Positions 21,106-29,347 of a DNA stretch of 64,000 nucleotides are shown here, one piece after another. This DNA is from Pseudoalteromonas sp. Z1A8. GTDB taxonomy: Bacteria; Pseudomonadota; Gammaproteobacteria; Enterobacterales; Alteromonadaceae. Below the pieces are notes generated by a model. The model was not told where the DNA came from, did not search any database, and saw nothing but the letters and a program-made list of their open reading frames with translations. The stretch is taken from assembly GCF_011378855.1 (NCBI RefSeq), contig NZ_WTLB01000001.1:145461-209460 (forward strand), in the 5' to 3' direction. The position numbers and the translations under genes are program-made. Every line of letters starts with the position of its first letter. Position 1 is the stretch's first letter.

Positions 21106-22218
21106 TTATATTTTATTAGCTATAGCCACCGCCGTTCTTAAACGTTGGCTACCAAACGCTGACATTTTACTAAAATCACTTCGTGCAATAGGCACATATT
21201 GGCAATCTATTGCGAGTTGCTTGTCGTTATCAGTTTCGCAAAACGGATCATGAACATACACGCAATGCTCATCAAGGTGCGTAACACACACCCAATGTGG
21301 CGATTTTTTACCATCAAAGCTGTATGTACTAATTAATAACAGCACACTAAAGCCTTTACTTAACCACTGCTCAATATGTTCAAGCTCTACATCTTTATAC
21401 GTAACCGGTATATTTGCTTGCGCTATACCATCTACAAATTGCTGGTGCACGGTAGCTAACACCACTTTTTTGTTCTCGTTACGTACGCCATCTAAAAACA
21501 AAGGCTCTGTGGTATTAACCATTACCTCGCTTTTAAAACCCCGCTTATTAGCGGCAAGTGCCAAACCAAACGGATGGCAACCACCATGACCCGATGTCAT
21601 AAAAATAGTGGTACCTTCACGCCAAAGTGCTAACTCATGTGATTGAGTAAGCTCTGTAGTTGGCTCAAGTGCACCCATTGCCATTAATAGCGCAGCAGGT
21701 CCGCACGTAAACTCGGTAGTTTGCTGATACCACGGCGTTAAACGTGCTACGTTTGTCTCACTCGTTTGTCGAATGTTTTTTTGCATTCGTAGTGCGTCAC
21801 TGTGGTCGTCGTAATAATCGCTGTATTGACCAAACACTCTGTAGCCTAAGCTTTTATAAAGCCCTATCGCACTGTCGTTATTTACAGCCACTTCTAAGCG
21901 AAGATAAATACGAGCCCGCTCACACGTTTCTTTTTCAAGGTTAGTAAGCAGTGCTTTTGCAATCCCCTTACCTTGCATTGTGGGTTTTACAGCAAGCGAA
22001 TATAAACGCGCTAAACGCGTGCCTTTATGGCACCACACTAACCCATAGCCGCATATTTTCTCGCCATTTTCTGCAACGAGCAAAATACCATGTTTTGCAC
22101 TAAGCCAGCGCTTTAAACTACGCGGGCTTAATTTATCGTTATTAAAGCAAGCGTTTTCAACGTCAATCAGTGCAGTTAAATCACTGCTAAGCGCCTTTCG
22201 AATAACAAGGTTGCTCAT
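21106..22218 (-). CDS. GNAT acetyltransferase / C39-like peptidase fusion
   Basis: A two-domain protein of about 370 residues. Residues ~5-150 are a GNAT N-acetyltransferase (LYSLAVKPTMQGKGIAKALLTNLE contains the acetyl-CoA-binding loop; LEVAVNNDSAIGLYKSLGYRVFG is the C-terminal GNAT motif). Residues ~165-370 resemble a C39/papain-like cysteine peptidase with Cys in QTTEFTCGPAALLMAM and His in SPHWVCVTHLDEHCVYVHDP. The frame opens at GTG 22230, overlapping the previous gene, but the ATG at 22218 has GGA at good spacing and lies 4 bases after the previous stop. Partner of the adjacent ATP-grasp ligase; this pair is known from comparative genomics of amidoligases, with substrate unknown. Confidence 0.85.
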   Translation of the reverse strand: MSNLVIRKALSSDLTALIDVENACFNNDKLSPRSLKRWLSAKHGILLVAENGEKICGYGLVWCHKGTRLARLYSLAVKPTMQGKGIAKALLTNLEKETCERARIYLRLEVAVNNDSAIGLYKSLGYRVFGQYSDYYDDHSDALRMQKNIRQTSETNVARLTPWYQQTTEFTCGPAALLMAMGALEPTTELTQSHELALWREGTTIFMTSGHGGCHPFGLALAANKRGFKSEVMVNTTEPLFLDGVRNENKKVVLATVHQQFVDGIAQANIPVTYKDVELEHIEQWLSKGFSVLLLISTYSFDGKKSPHWVCVTHLDEHCVYVHDPFCETDNDKQLAIDCQYVPIARSDFSKMSAFGSQRLRTAVAIANKI

Positions 22219-22222
22219 GTTA

Positions 22223-23617
22223 TTATCCACGGCCTCGTGCTTCTAAGCGTTGTTTAAACTCATCCATAATGATCATGTATAGCTCATCGCCTAAATAGCC
22301 GTCTTCTACTTTGTGATCAATACTTGGGTTGTCGTTTACTTCAAGCACGTATGCTTTGCCTTGATGCTCTTTAACATCTACGCCATATAAACCCCTACCC
22401 ACTGTTTTACATGCTTTTAATGCTGCATCTAACACCGCTTTTGGTAACTCAAAGGTTGGTAATGTTTCAAAGCCACCAGAGAAAAACCGTTTAGCGTCGT
22501 GGTTATAAATTTGCCAATGGTTACGCGCCATTAAATAGCGGCATGCATAAATTGCACGGCCATTTAACACACCCACTCGCCAATCGTATTCGGTATACAT
22601 GTACTCTTGTGCAAGCACTAATGCGCTAAATTCAAACAGCTCTGTAAGCTTAGCGGCAAGCTCATCACGGTTTGAAACTTTAAACACACCTTTTGAGAAA
22701 GACCCTTCAGGCATTTTTAAAACAAGCGGATATGTAAACGCTTCTTCTAATTGCTCAAGCGTTTCATTTGCTTGATCAGCCACTACAACCGTTTTTAAAC
22801 TTGGCACTTTTTGATAATTAAACGCATCGTGTAAATACACTTTATTACAACAACGTAAAATAGACTCAGCATCGTCAATAACCACTAAACCAAGGCTTTG
22901 CGCTTTGCTCGCAAGGCGATACGTTGGGTGGTCAATCGCTGTAGTTTGGCGAATAAATAACGCATCAAACTGAGCAATATTATCAATTTCGTCAAAGCTT
23001 AATGCTTGTGCATTAATGCCGTGTTTAGCAGCTGCTTTAATAAAGCGTGCAATGGCGTCTTTATCGCTCGGCGGTACTTTTTCGTTATGATCAACAAGTA
23101 TTGCCATGTCCCATCTAAAACGACGTTGCACTGAGCCAATGCGCCATTGTGTTTTAGTAAAGTTATCTAGCTTGGCAACAAAGTCGCTGTACTGCTGCTC
23201 ATTTAAAGACGACAACGAACCTTGTTGTAATAAGCCTTGCTCATCAACAAATAAAATAGGCGCTGGGTATTGTTTAAATACCGACTTTGCCGCTTTTGAT
23301 TGTAAATCGTTTAGTGCATTACCAAAGTAAAGTGTGCCGTCTATTTGGCCCACATTTAACATAGGGGCTTGGCCACTACGAAGTGCGTTTATTGTTTTTA
23401 CACTTGGCAAAACTTGGTGCTTGCGCGCCTCAGCAAGTAACGAGCAGTAGTAACCTTTGCTCAAGTATTGGCTTGAGTCGCACAGATTAATAATGCGTGT
23501 TTTTGGTTCATTTTGTTTTGGGTAATCACGTAAGTAGGTATTAAACGTAATTACATTTTCGAACGATTGAGCAAGCGTTTGCTCGTTGTTATCAACCACA
23601 ATTAAGGTTTTAAACAC
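22223..23617 (-). CDS. RimK-like ATP-grasp ligase with RLAN-type N-terminus
   Basis: A predicted amidoligase that joins an amino acid or peptide to a carboxylate through an acyl-phosphate. It has 464 residues. The N-terminal ~150 residues (MFKTLIVVDNNEQTLAQSFENVITFNTYLRD in two halves, CDSSQYLSKGYYCSLLAEARKH) fit the RimK-like ATP-grasp N-terminal (RLAN) domain. The ATP-grasp domain (about 200-455) shows LKMPEGSFSKGVFKV, YTEYDWRVGVLNG and the metal-binding LEVNDNPSIDH. GTG at 23617 follows AGGA. First gene of the unit with the GNAT/C39 fusion and an MgtC protein. It is not the S6-modifying RimK itself, which is shorter. Product unknown. Confidence 0.85.
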   Translation of the reverse strand: MFKTLIVVDNNEQTLAQSFENVITFNTYLRDYPKQNEPKTRIINLCDSSQYLSKGYYCSLLAEARKHQVLPSVKTINALRSGQAPMLNVGQIDGTLYFGNALNDLQSKAAKSVFKQYPAPILFVDEQGLLQQGSLSSLNEQQYSDFVAKLDNFTKTQWRIGSVQRRFRWDMAILVDHNEKVPPSDKDAIARFIKAAAKHGINAQALSFDEIDNIAQFDALFIRQTTAIDHPTYRLASKAQSLGLVVIDDAESILRCCNKVYLHDAFNYQKVPSLKTVVVADQANETLEQLEEAFTYPLVLKMPEGSFSKGVFKVSNRDELAAKLTELFEFSALVLAQEYMYTEYDWRVGVLNGRAIYACRYLMARNHWQIYNHDAKRFFSGGFETLPTFELPKAVLDAALKACKTVGRGLYGVDVKEHQGKAYVLEVNDNPSIDHKVEDGYLGDELYMIIMDEFKQRLEARGRG

Positions 23618-23687
23618 GACTTTTCCTAGTTAAGTCAAAATATAAAAAGCATGCTTAAGTAACATTACTAAGCATTATAAATAGAAA

Positions 23688-23737
23688 CACCCATCGTACT
23701 AAGTGGGCATTGCGCGAATCACTTAATACGATGGGTG
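23688..23737 (-). promoter_or_regulatory. Large inverted repeat in the leader of the ATP-grasp gene
   Basis: Arms of 18 bases (23688-23705 and 23720-23737, starting CACCCATCGTA) pair with a single mismatch around a 14-base loop, 71 bases before the GTG start of the ATP-grasp gene. A second perfect hairpin, CGCTTAA / TTAAGCG, is at 23767-23785. No T-run follows on the minus strand, so these are better read as a structured leader, operator or repeat than as a terminator. Confidence 0.5.
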
Positions 23738-23912
23738 CTTTAACAGGTACCTACTGTACGAGTTAGCGCTTAAATTGCTTAAGCGACATGTGCTTTATAT
23801 GCCCTTTTTTAAAAACGCACAAACGAGATATTTTTAGCGTGAAGATAAAAAATATTGATTAACTAATAACGCAGATTAAAATACGCGAAACAATACTTTA
23901 TGAGAGTTAAAA

Positions 23913-24251
23913 ATGTCGCTGCCAGCTTGCCCAAAGTGCCAATGTGAATATATTTACGAAGACCAACAGCTGCTTGTTTGCCCTGAGTGCGCTCATGAGT
24001 GGAACCCAAATAATACAAACGATGAAGACGCTATTTTAGTTAAAGATGCCAACGGCACATTACTTAATGATGGCGACAAAGTGACAGTAGCCAAAGATTT
24101 AAAAATTAAAGGCAGCTCGCAAGTAATTAAAATTGGCACCAAAGCGGTAGTTAGAAGAGTGCTTGATAAAAAAGATCACGAACTTGATTGTAAAGTAGAA
24201 GGCATTGGCGAAATGATGGTAACAGCAAAGTTTGTGAAAAAAGCTACCTAA
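23913..24251 (+). CDS. yjdM: PhnA/YjdM-family zinc-ribbon protein
   Basis: A 112-residue cytoplasmic protein of the PhnA (YjdM) family. The N-terminal zinc ribbon has CPKCQCEY and CPECAHEW; the C-terminal beta domain (about 40-112) includes VKDANGTLLNDGDKVTVAKDLKIKG and KIGTKAVVRRV. The family was once linked to phosphonoacetate hydrolysis, but E. coli YjdM does not carry that function and the true role is unclear. GAG-type ribosome binding site before the ATG. The gene is monocistronic. Confidence 0.93.
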   Translation: MSLPACPKCQCEYIYEDQQLLVCPECAHEWNPNNTNDEDAILVKDANGTLLNDGDKVTVAKDLKIKGSSQVIKIGTKAVVRRVLDKKDHELDCKVEGIGEMMVTAKFVKKAT

Positions 24252-24280
24252 AATTGGATATTTAAAATATAGGATGTTAG

Positions 24281-24343
24281 ATGAAAAATCATAAAAATAA
24301 ATTCATCCAAGCCTTATTGTCTGTTATTGAGGCTTATTATTAG
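24281..24343 (+). CDS. Possible 20-residue small protein
   Basis: ATG at 24281 is preceded by AGGA at 7 bases and opens a 20-codon frame (MKNHKNKFIQALLSVIEAYY) ended by TAG. The pattern is a basic head and an amphipathic helix. It lies 29 bases after the yjdM stop. No homology is claimed; it could be chance or the remnant of a larger gene. Confidence 0.2.
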   Translation: MKNHKNKFIQALLSVIEAYY

Positions 24344-24513
24344 TGCGTGTAATAGATTTTGTTTAACTGCTATTAGTTGGTGTATATCTAAAGGTCCACC
24401 TACATTTAATAAGGCGAATTATCGCTTAGGTATATTTAAGCATTTAACCTCCTCACCTTAATGAGGAGGTATGATCAGTTTACATTTCAGTTAAAGTGCT
24501 TTTTAAGCTTTGA

Positions 24514-24723
24514 TTACCCAGTAAAGAAATCAAATACGTTACCAAGTGTTGATGATGAACTTTTATAAAATTCAGTAAAACTACATCGACTGCATGTCAC
24601 AGCGGTGTACTTTTTATTTTGAACATCAAAAATTCTTGACCAAAAGCCACCCGAAACTCTTATTTCACCGGTATCAAATTCGTTATTATTACACTTAGAG
24701 CAAGACCAATTGTTATGTCTCAT
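24514..24723 (-). CDS. Small zinc-ribbon nucleic-acid-binding-like protein
   Basis: A 69-residue protein with two cysteine pairs, WSCSKCNNNEF near the start and VTCSRCSFTEFYK near residue 50, joined by GEIRVSGGFWSRIFDVQNKKY. This matches the DUF2082/zinc-ribbon proteins described as nucleic-acid-binding. It ends with a hydrophobic GNVFDFFTG. Isolated gene with GGAGG-like complementarity before its ATG. Function unknown. Confidence 0.75.
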   Translation of the reverse strand: MRHNNWSCSKCNNNEFDTGEIRVSGGFWSRIFDVQNKKYTAVTCSRCSFTEFYKSSSSTLGNVFDFFTG

Positions 24724-24921
24724 ATTTCAACCTCCATATTATTTATGTACGGTATATTAAACACTTAAGGAACGTGTGTAGCAATTTTTTTAATAAACAA
24801 ACCATAATTTAGCTCTTATATTGGTTAAGTTGGAATTTTGATAGATGTTTGGATGGCTTTTTAATAATTGCTTTTTATAATAATTAGTATGGGGGTCATA
24901 CTAATTTCACTCAGGGATTAC

Positions 24922-25239
24922 CTACTTGTTAGCTGTATATTGCGTTAACAACAAAAATTTTCGTAAGTCTCGCTCTTGTCTCATTACGTGCAAAATATAT
25001 ACTTTATCGTTATCTTTTTTGTAAAATATACGACAAGGATTCACGACCAGTTCAAGATAATTTAGGTTAGCTAACTCAATTGGTTTTTTACCTGATTCAG
25101 GAAAGAGTTCGAGACGTTCAACTTTTTCAAATATTTTGGAAACCAATTTTTTCGCTGACTGCAAATTGCTTAATGCGATATATTCAGCGATATCGTTAAG
25201 ATCATCCAAAGCTGGATTAGTCCAAATTATTTCAGCCAT
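24922..25239 (-). CDS. ParE/RelE-family toxin
   Basis: The 105-residue toxin of a type II toxin-antitoxin pair. It has the RelE/ParE fold outline: IIWTNPALDDLNDIAEYIA (helical hairpin start), LFPESGKKPIELANLNYLELVVNPCRIFYKKDNDKVYILHVMRQERDL. The ELV..RIFY..ILHV strand set and the final RQERDL resemble ParE more than ribosome-dependent RelE. Its ATG overlaps the antitoxin 3' end by 13 bases, ensuring coupled translation. Gyrase poisoning is the usual ParE activity; it is not provable here. Confidence 0.9.
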   Translation of the reverse strand: MAEIIWTNPALDDLNDIAEYIALSNLQSAKKLVSKIFEKVERLELFPESGKKPIELANLNYLELVVNPCRIFYKKDNDKVYILHVMRQERDLRKFLLLTQYTANK

Positions 25240-25484
25240 TTATTCATTTTATCTTTAGCTTCAACATTCGACATGGTTTCACCACGACTTATTGCCTGCT
25301 CTCCTTTTGCAAGAGACTCAAGAATTTGCATACGCTTTTGCATAAATTCATAATCATCAACATCTACTAAGTATGCAGATGGTTGTCCATGTTCAGTTAT
25401 CAACACAGGTTCTTTAGAGGAATGAAGTTCAGATAATATCTTCGTTGCTTGACGCTTCAATGTTGTTACTAGTTCTACTCTCAT
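25227..25484 (-). CDS. Phd/YefM-family antitoxin
   Basis: An 85-residue antitoxin that should bind the adjacent toxin and repress the operon. The N-terminal DNA-binding Phd/YefM domain is MRVELVTTLKRQATKILSEL..EPVLITEHGQPSAYLVDVDDYEFM; the C-terminal acidic/helical tail (GEQAISRGETMSNVEAKDKMNKWL) would wrap the toxin. GGGGA lies 5 bases before the ATG at 25484, so this start is preferred to the TTG at 25496. It is first in the operon, followed by the toxin with a 13-base overlap. Confidence 0.9.
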   Translation of the reverse strand: MRVELVTTLKRQATKILSELHSSKEPVLITEHGQPSAYLVDVDDYEFMQKRMQILESLAKGEQAISRGETMSNVEAKDKMNKWLK

Positions 25485-25807
25485 AATAATCCCCAAACAA
25501 ATGTATCACTATAGTAGCACCGAGTAGCCAACTTGGGAAATACAACTAACGAGGCTGTATAACCAACAAAATCAATTAAAACGGGAGCACCTAAAGTCAA
25601 CCCTGCTCATTTTTAAACTATTAGGTACTTCTCATTATATGCCTTTGTACAAATTGAAATACACACCACGTTACACTCTAAAAGCATAGCTATAGGTTGG
25701 ATAAATGGCGGAGCCATGCCATCCGACAATTAATTTATGAATATAAATAAGCGATTATTACGTTGGCATAGCTTTGTCAGATGGTGTTCTCTTAAAAAAC
25801 CAAAGCT
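25485..25807. other. Intergenic region upstream of the toxin-antitoxin genes
   Basis: About 320 bases without a gene. It holds the presumed promoter of the antitoxin operon and a REP-like palindrome at 25696-25727. The stretch 25755-25790 (GTTGGCATAGC, CAGATGGTG) loosely repeats bases of that palindrome, suggesting a decayed second copy. Confidence 0.4.
25696..25727. repeat. REP-like palindrome
   Basis: GTTGGAT at the left and ATCCGAC at the right enclose ATGGC..GCCAT, giving an imperfect 32-base hairpin of REP type. Single intact copy in this window, about 80 bases downstream of the Gre-like gene. Confidence 0.45.
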
Positions 25808-26284
25808 TTATAAGATCTCTACCACCACGTATTCGTGAACTTTACCTGCAATTGTTAACGTAATTTCATCATCAATCTGTTTATTTAATAACTGCTTACC
25901 CATTGGTGCGCCGGGTGTTACAACGGCAATGGAATGCTGTTTAACGTTTACGGTTAAACCACCAGCGGCTGGGCCTAAATAAAACCATTTTTGCGCTGCG
26001 TTATCATCTTCTAAACACACCAGCGAGCCGATAGCTATTTTGTCGGTTGGTTTTTCGTTAAAAGCAGGCTCAAACAATTCTATGCTTTTATAGCAATCGT
26101 TTACGCGCTGGGCTTGGCCTTGTGCTAAATAAGCGGCTTCGAGCCCTAGGGTATCGTATTTATTTTCTGCTATGTTTTCTTCATGTGTGGCGGTGTCGTG
26201 CGCAGTTTTTGCCGCTACTTTTGCTGTTGTAAGCTGCGCTTCTAGTGCAAAACGAAGATGTTCGATAACGTGGGCTTTATTCAT
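25808..26284 (-). CDS. GreA/GreB-family transcription factor-like protein
   Basis: A 158-residue protein. The N-terminal helical part (about 1-75, MNKAHVIEHLRFALEAQLTTAKVAAKTAHDTATHEENIAENKYDTLG) suits the Gre coiled coil that enters the RNA polymerase secondary channel. The C-terminal part (about 85-158) has the FKBP-like Gre fold (GSLVCLEDDNAAQKWFYLGPAAGG, VVTPGAPMGKQLLNKQIDDEI). It differs from GreA/GreB at the usual tip acidic residues, so transcript-cleavage activity is uncertain; it may act like a Gfh or Rnk-type relative. ATG at 26284 has a poor ribosome binding site. Confidence 0.78.
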   Translation of the reverse strand: MNKAHVIEHLRFALEAQLTTAKVAAKTAHDTATHEENIAENKYDTLGLEAAYLAQGQAQRVNDCYKSIELFEPAFNEKPTDKIAIGSLVCLEDDNAAQKWFYLGPAAGGLTVNVKQHSIAVVTPGAPMGKQLLNKQIDDEITLTIAGKVHEYVVVEIL

Positions 26285-26336
26285 GGGGATTAATACAATA
26301 CAGGCTGTAAAAAATAAGGCAGTTAGTTTAACATTT

Positions 26337-26398
26337 TTGCGGGACTTAAAACCATTGTTTTAAACCCCGCAAGGTTGGTTGGAGTATTAGCGGGGTTT
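26337..26398 (-). promoter_or_regulatory. Mutually exclusive hairpins upstream of the Gre-like gene
   Basis: Segment 26357-26372 can pair with 26337-26352 (16-base arms with one 2-base mismatch) or, through its CCCCGC part (26362-26370), with 26390-26398 (9 perfect pairs). The two structures exclude each other, as in an attenuator. This lies 53-114 bases before the Gre-like start codon. Confidence 0.4.
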
Positions 26399-26412
26399 TA
26401 ATAAGCATTAAA

Positions 26413-26454
26413 CAAGCAAAGAGTCGTTTATTGGTTGGTGCAGCTCTTTGCTTG
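26413..26454 (-). terminator. Terminator of secD-secF
   Basis: CAAGCAAAGAG / CTCTTTGCTTG, 11 perfect pairs around a 20-base loop, with TTTAAT after it on the minus strand, 17 bases past the secF stop. Confidence 0.75.
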
Positions 26455-26470
26455 TGCTTTATTTAAAACC

Positions 26471-27406
26471 TTATGGCATATCTAATAATGTTTGCGTGTG
26501 GGCATCTACTTTAACTTCGTAGTTTTTAGCGCTTAAACCCAATAGTTCTGGCAAGGTTGCCGCTATACAAATAGACGAAAACGTACCCACTACAATGCCG
26601 GTAAATAATGCAATAGCAAAGCCTTGCAGTGGTGCGCCTGCAAGTAGCCAAACGCTGGCAACCGTTGCAAGTGTGGTACCCGACGTTATTAAAGTGCGTG
26701 TTAACGTACTTTTAATCGCATTATTAATAATAGTCGCAGGGCTAAGTACATTATTTGATTGAACACGTAAAAGCTCGCGCACTCTATCTCCCACTATTAT
26801 TGAGTCGTTAAGTGAGTAACCAATAATAGCCAGTAAGCTGGCCAGTACAGTTAGGTTAAACTCAATTTGTAATAGTGAAAATAACCCAAGTACGAGTATC
26901 AAATCGTGCACTAGCGCAACCACAGAGCCAACAGCTAAGCGCCATTCAAAGCGAACTGCAAGGTAAAGCATTACCGCAATCATTGCAGTAAACATGGCTA
27001 AACAGCCTTGATCAAATAACTCATCGCCTACTTGTGATCCAATATAAGCCGATGATAATACCTGTGCGTTTATATCATCGTTTTGTGTAACGGCGCTTTG
27101 CCAATCAAGGCTATTAGCTGTTGTTGATGTAGTTGGCGCTTCTCTTAATTGAAAATGGCTATTACCTTGCGCGGTTAGCTCAAACTCACCGTTGTGATTT
27201 TTAGCAATAAACGATTGAAGCTCTTTTAGCTCAACACTTTGGCTGGTTGTAAACTCAGTTAAATAACCGCCGGTAAAATCCAGGCCGAAATTTAGCCCTT
27301 TTTGCGTAAGCGTAAATACCGATAGCAGCACTAAAATAGCACTTAAAAGCATACCCATAAAACGTAAACGTGTACCCTTTTCACCTTTCAAAAAAGTGTT
27401 AAGCAT
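26471..27406 (-). CDS. secF: SecF-family translocase subunit
   Basis: Inner-membrane partner of SecD; uses the proton gradient to pull exported proteins out of SecYEG on the periplasmic side. It has 311 residues and about six membrane helices. Signatures are LNFGLDFTGGYLTEF (about 29-43) and IIGYSLNDSIIVGDRVRELLR in the fourth helix region. Its ATG overlaps secD by 8 bases and has GGAG upstream. Because yajC and tgt are absent and sequence details vary, this pair may be a second SecDF copy rather than the canonical one (inference). Confidence 0.9.
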   Translation of the reverse strand: MLNTFLKGEKGTRLRFMGMLLSAILVLLSVFTLTQKGLNFGLDFTGGYLTEFTTSQSVELKELQSFIAKNHNGEFELTAQGNSHFQLREAPTTSTTANSLDWQSAVTQNDDINAQVLSSAYIGSQVGDELFDQGCLAMFTAMIAVMLYLAVRFEWRLAVGSVVALVHDLILVLGLFSLLQIEFNLTVLASLLAIIGYSLNDSIIVGDRVRELLRVQSNNVLSPATIINNAIKSTLTRTLITSGTTLATVASVWLLAGAPLQGFAIALFTGIVVGTFSSICIAATLPELLGLSAKNYEVKVDAHTQTLLDMP

Positions 27407-29237
27407 GTGCTTTTACTCCTGCTTTTTTACCCATTTTTAAATACAACGTTTGGCTTAATATTTTTGATACGTACACACCTGTAAATACAGACGTTAAAAG
27501 CCCCAGTGCGAGTGTAATGGCAAAACCTTTAACGGGCCCATAGCCTATGCCGTATAAAATAAGTGCGGTGATCATGGTGGTTATATTGGCATCAAATATT
27601 GTATTTGCGGCTTGTTTATACCCCTCTTGAATAGCCTGATATGGTGCACGGCCTTGGCGACGTTCTTCTTTAATGCGTTCAAATATTATTACGTTAGTGT
27701 CTACCGCCATACCTATGGTTAGCACCAGGCCTGCAATACCCGGAAGCGTTAACACAACCCCTGGTAATAATGACATTAAGCCCACAAGCGACGTTAAATT
27801 TAATATAAGTGCTACATTTGCAATAAGGCCTAAACGGCGATACCAAAGCGCCATAAATGCAAGCGTAATACCCATACCTAACATAAGCGCGGCTAAGCCA
27901 TTACTTATGTTTTCGCTGCCAAGGCTTGGCCCTATTGTTTGTTCGTGCACAATTGTAACGGGCGCGGTAAGCGAGCCTGCACGGAGTAACAATGCCAGAT
28001 CGGCTGCCGCTTGTTGGCTTTTCATATTGGTAATACTAAAACGCGAACTTAAATGCTGAGCAATATTAGCAACATTAATAACTTCGCTTTTTTTAACTAC
28101 TTCGCCTTTAGCGTTTTGAGAATACTCAGAGTAAACCGTCGCCATTGGCTTACCAATATTGGCTTTTGAAAACGTCGACATTGCATCGCCGCCTTGGCCG
28201 TCTAGGCTAAGTTGAACAAGTGGTTTACCCCAATCGTCGCGGCCTATGTTTGCATTATTAATATGGTCCCCTGTAAAAATTGGCACAGGATCGAGCTTTA
28301 TCGTTCCGCCCGATTGCATATTAAATGTTTGTCCGCCTATTTCTTTTAATTGATAAAAACCAAGCGATGCAGTTGCACCAATAATACGTTTTGCTTCGGT
28401 TGGATCTTGCACACCTGGTAGCTCTATACGAATGCGATGTTTGCCTTGTTGCTGTGTTACCGCTTCGGTAATACCTAACTCTTCAATACGTGAACGAAGA
28501 GTTGTAAGGGTTTGCCCCATTACTTCTTTATCAAACGCACTGCGGCCTTGCTCTGAATAACTAAATTTGGCAGTTTTAACGCTGCCGTTATTGCTTGTTA
28601 CAACGGCTAAATTAGCAAAGCGGCTTTGTAGCTCTTCAATAACAGGGGTTAACTTGTCGGTTGCATTAGGCAATGCGTTTATTTCAAACCCGTGCTGAGT
28701 TTGCTGCGCTTTTACGCCATGTGCTTTTTGTTTAATAATGATTGATTTAGCTTGTTGATACGCACTAACTAATTGCTCATCAACGGCTTTGTCTAAATCT
28801 ACGTCTAGTACAAATAACACACCGCCATTTAAATCAAGGCCCAGCTTTATTGGTGATAAACCAAAATCTTGTAACCATGTAGGGCTGGTTGCATGCTCAA
28901 CAATTTTTACTTGCGTGTTTGGGTATTGCGCTTTTATAGCCGCTTGCGCCTGAGCGCTTTTAGTTGGCTCGTTTAAAAGTACATTAATAGTTGATTGTTT
29001 ATCTACGCCCTGCTCAACCTCTAACCCTTGGTTATTTAAAAAGGTAACTAGGGTTTTAGTGCTCGGTAAAGATTGTGTTTCGCTGTGCGGAGCAGTACTG
29101 ATGTGCAACCACGATTTATTTGGATATAGGTTTGGTAATGCGCTAATAGCTAATAATACCAATACTATTAGCATGGCTATATAGCTTAATTTGAACTTAG
29201 CCGTAGACGGCTTTTTATCTTTTTTAAAACTTAACAT
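27399..29237 (-). CDS. secD: SecD-family translocase subunit
   Basis: Large subunit of the SecDF complex. It has 612 residues: an N-terminal membrane helix, then a long periplasmic region (P1 head/base) with KLGLDLNGGVLFVLDVD and RIRIELPGVQDPTEAKRIIG. A C-terminal RND-like bundle of six helices follows, with GLVLTIGMAVDTNVIIFERIKEERRQGR. The AVDTNV motif replaces the more common AVDANV. AAGGAT precedes the ATG at 29237. An exported hypothetical protein gene ends 110 bases before it, on the same strand. Possible paralogue; see the finding. Confidence 0.92.
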   Translation of the reverse strand: MLSFKKDKKPSTAKFKLSYIAMLIVLVLLAISALPNLYPNKSWLHISTAPHSETQSLPSTKTLVTFLNNQGLEVEQGVDKQSTINVLLNEPTKSAQAQAAIKAQYPNTQVKIVEHATSPTWLQDFGLSPIKLGLDLNGGVLFVLDVDLDKAVDEQLVSAYQQAKSIIIKQKAHGVKAQQTQHGFEINALPNATDKLTPVIEELQSRFANLAVVTSNNGSVKTAKFSYSEQGRSAFDKEVMGQTLTTLRSRIEELGITEAVTQQQGKHRIRIELPGVQDPTEAKRIIGATASLGFYQLKEIGGQTFNMQSGGTIKLDPVPIFTGDHINNANIGRDDWGKPLVQLSLDGQGGDAMSTFSKANIGKPMATVYSEYSQNAKGEVVKKSEVINVANIAQHLSSRFSITNMKSQQAAADLALLLRAGSLTAPVTIVHEQTIGPSLGSENISNGLAALMLGMGITLAFMALWYRRLGLIANVALILNLTSLVGLMSLLPGVVLTLPGIAGLVLTIGMAVDTNVIIFERIKEERRQGRAPYQAIQEGYKQAANTIFDANITTMITALILYGIGYGPVKGFAITLALGLLTSVFTGVYVSKILSQTLYLKMGKKAGVKAHA

Positions 29238-29347
29238 GTTTAATCCTTACTATCAGCCATTAGCTGATAACGTACTTTTTAAAAGCACAATTAATCTGCA
29301 GGCTAAAACTTTAAAAGTTAAAACCTAATAAAATTAAATAAGGAAAA

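Noticed and set aside
24462..24493. Seven-codon gene after GAGGAGGT
   Set aside because: The ATG follows the purine tract with no spacer, so it is unlikely to be translated from that site.
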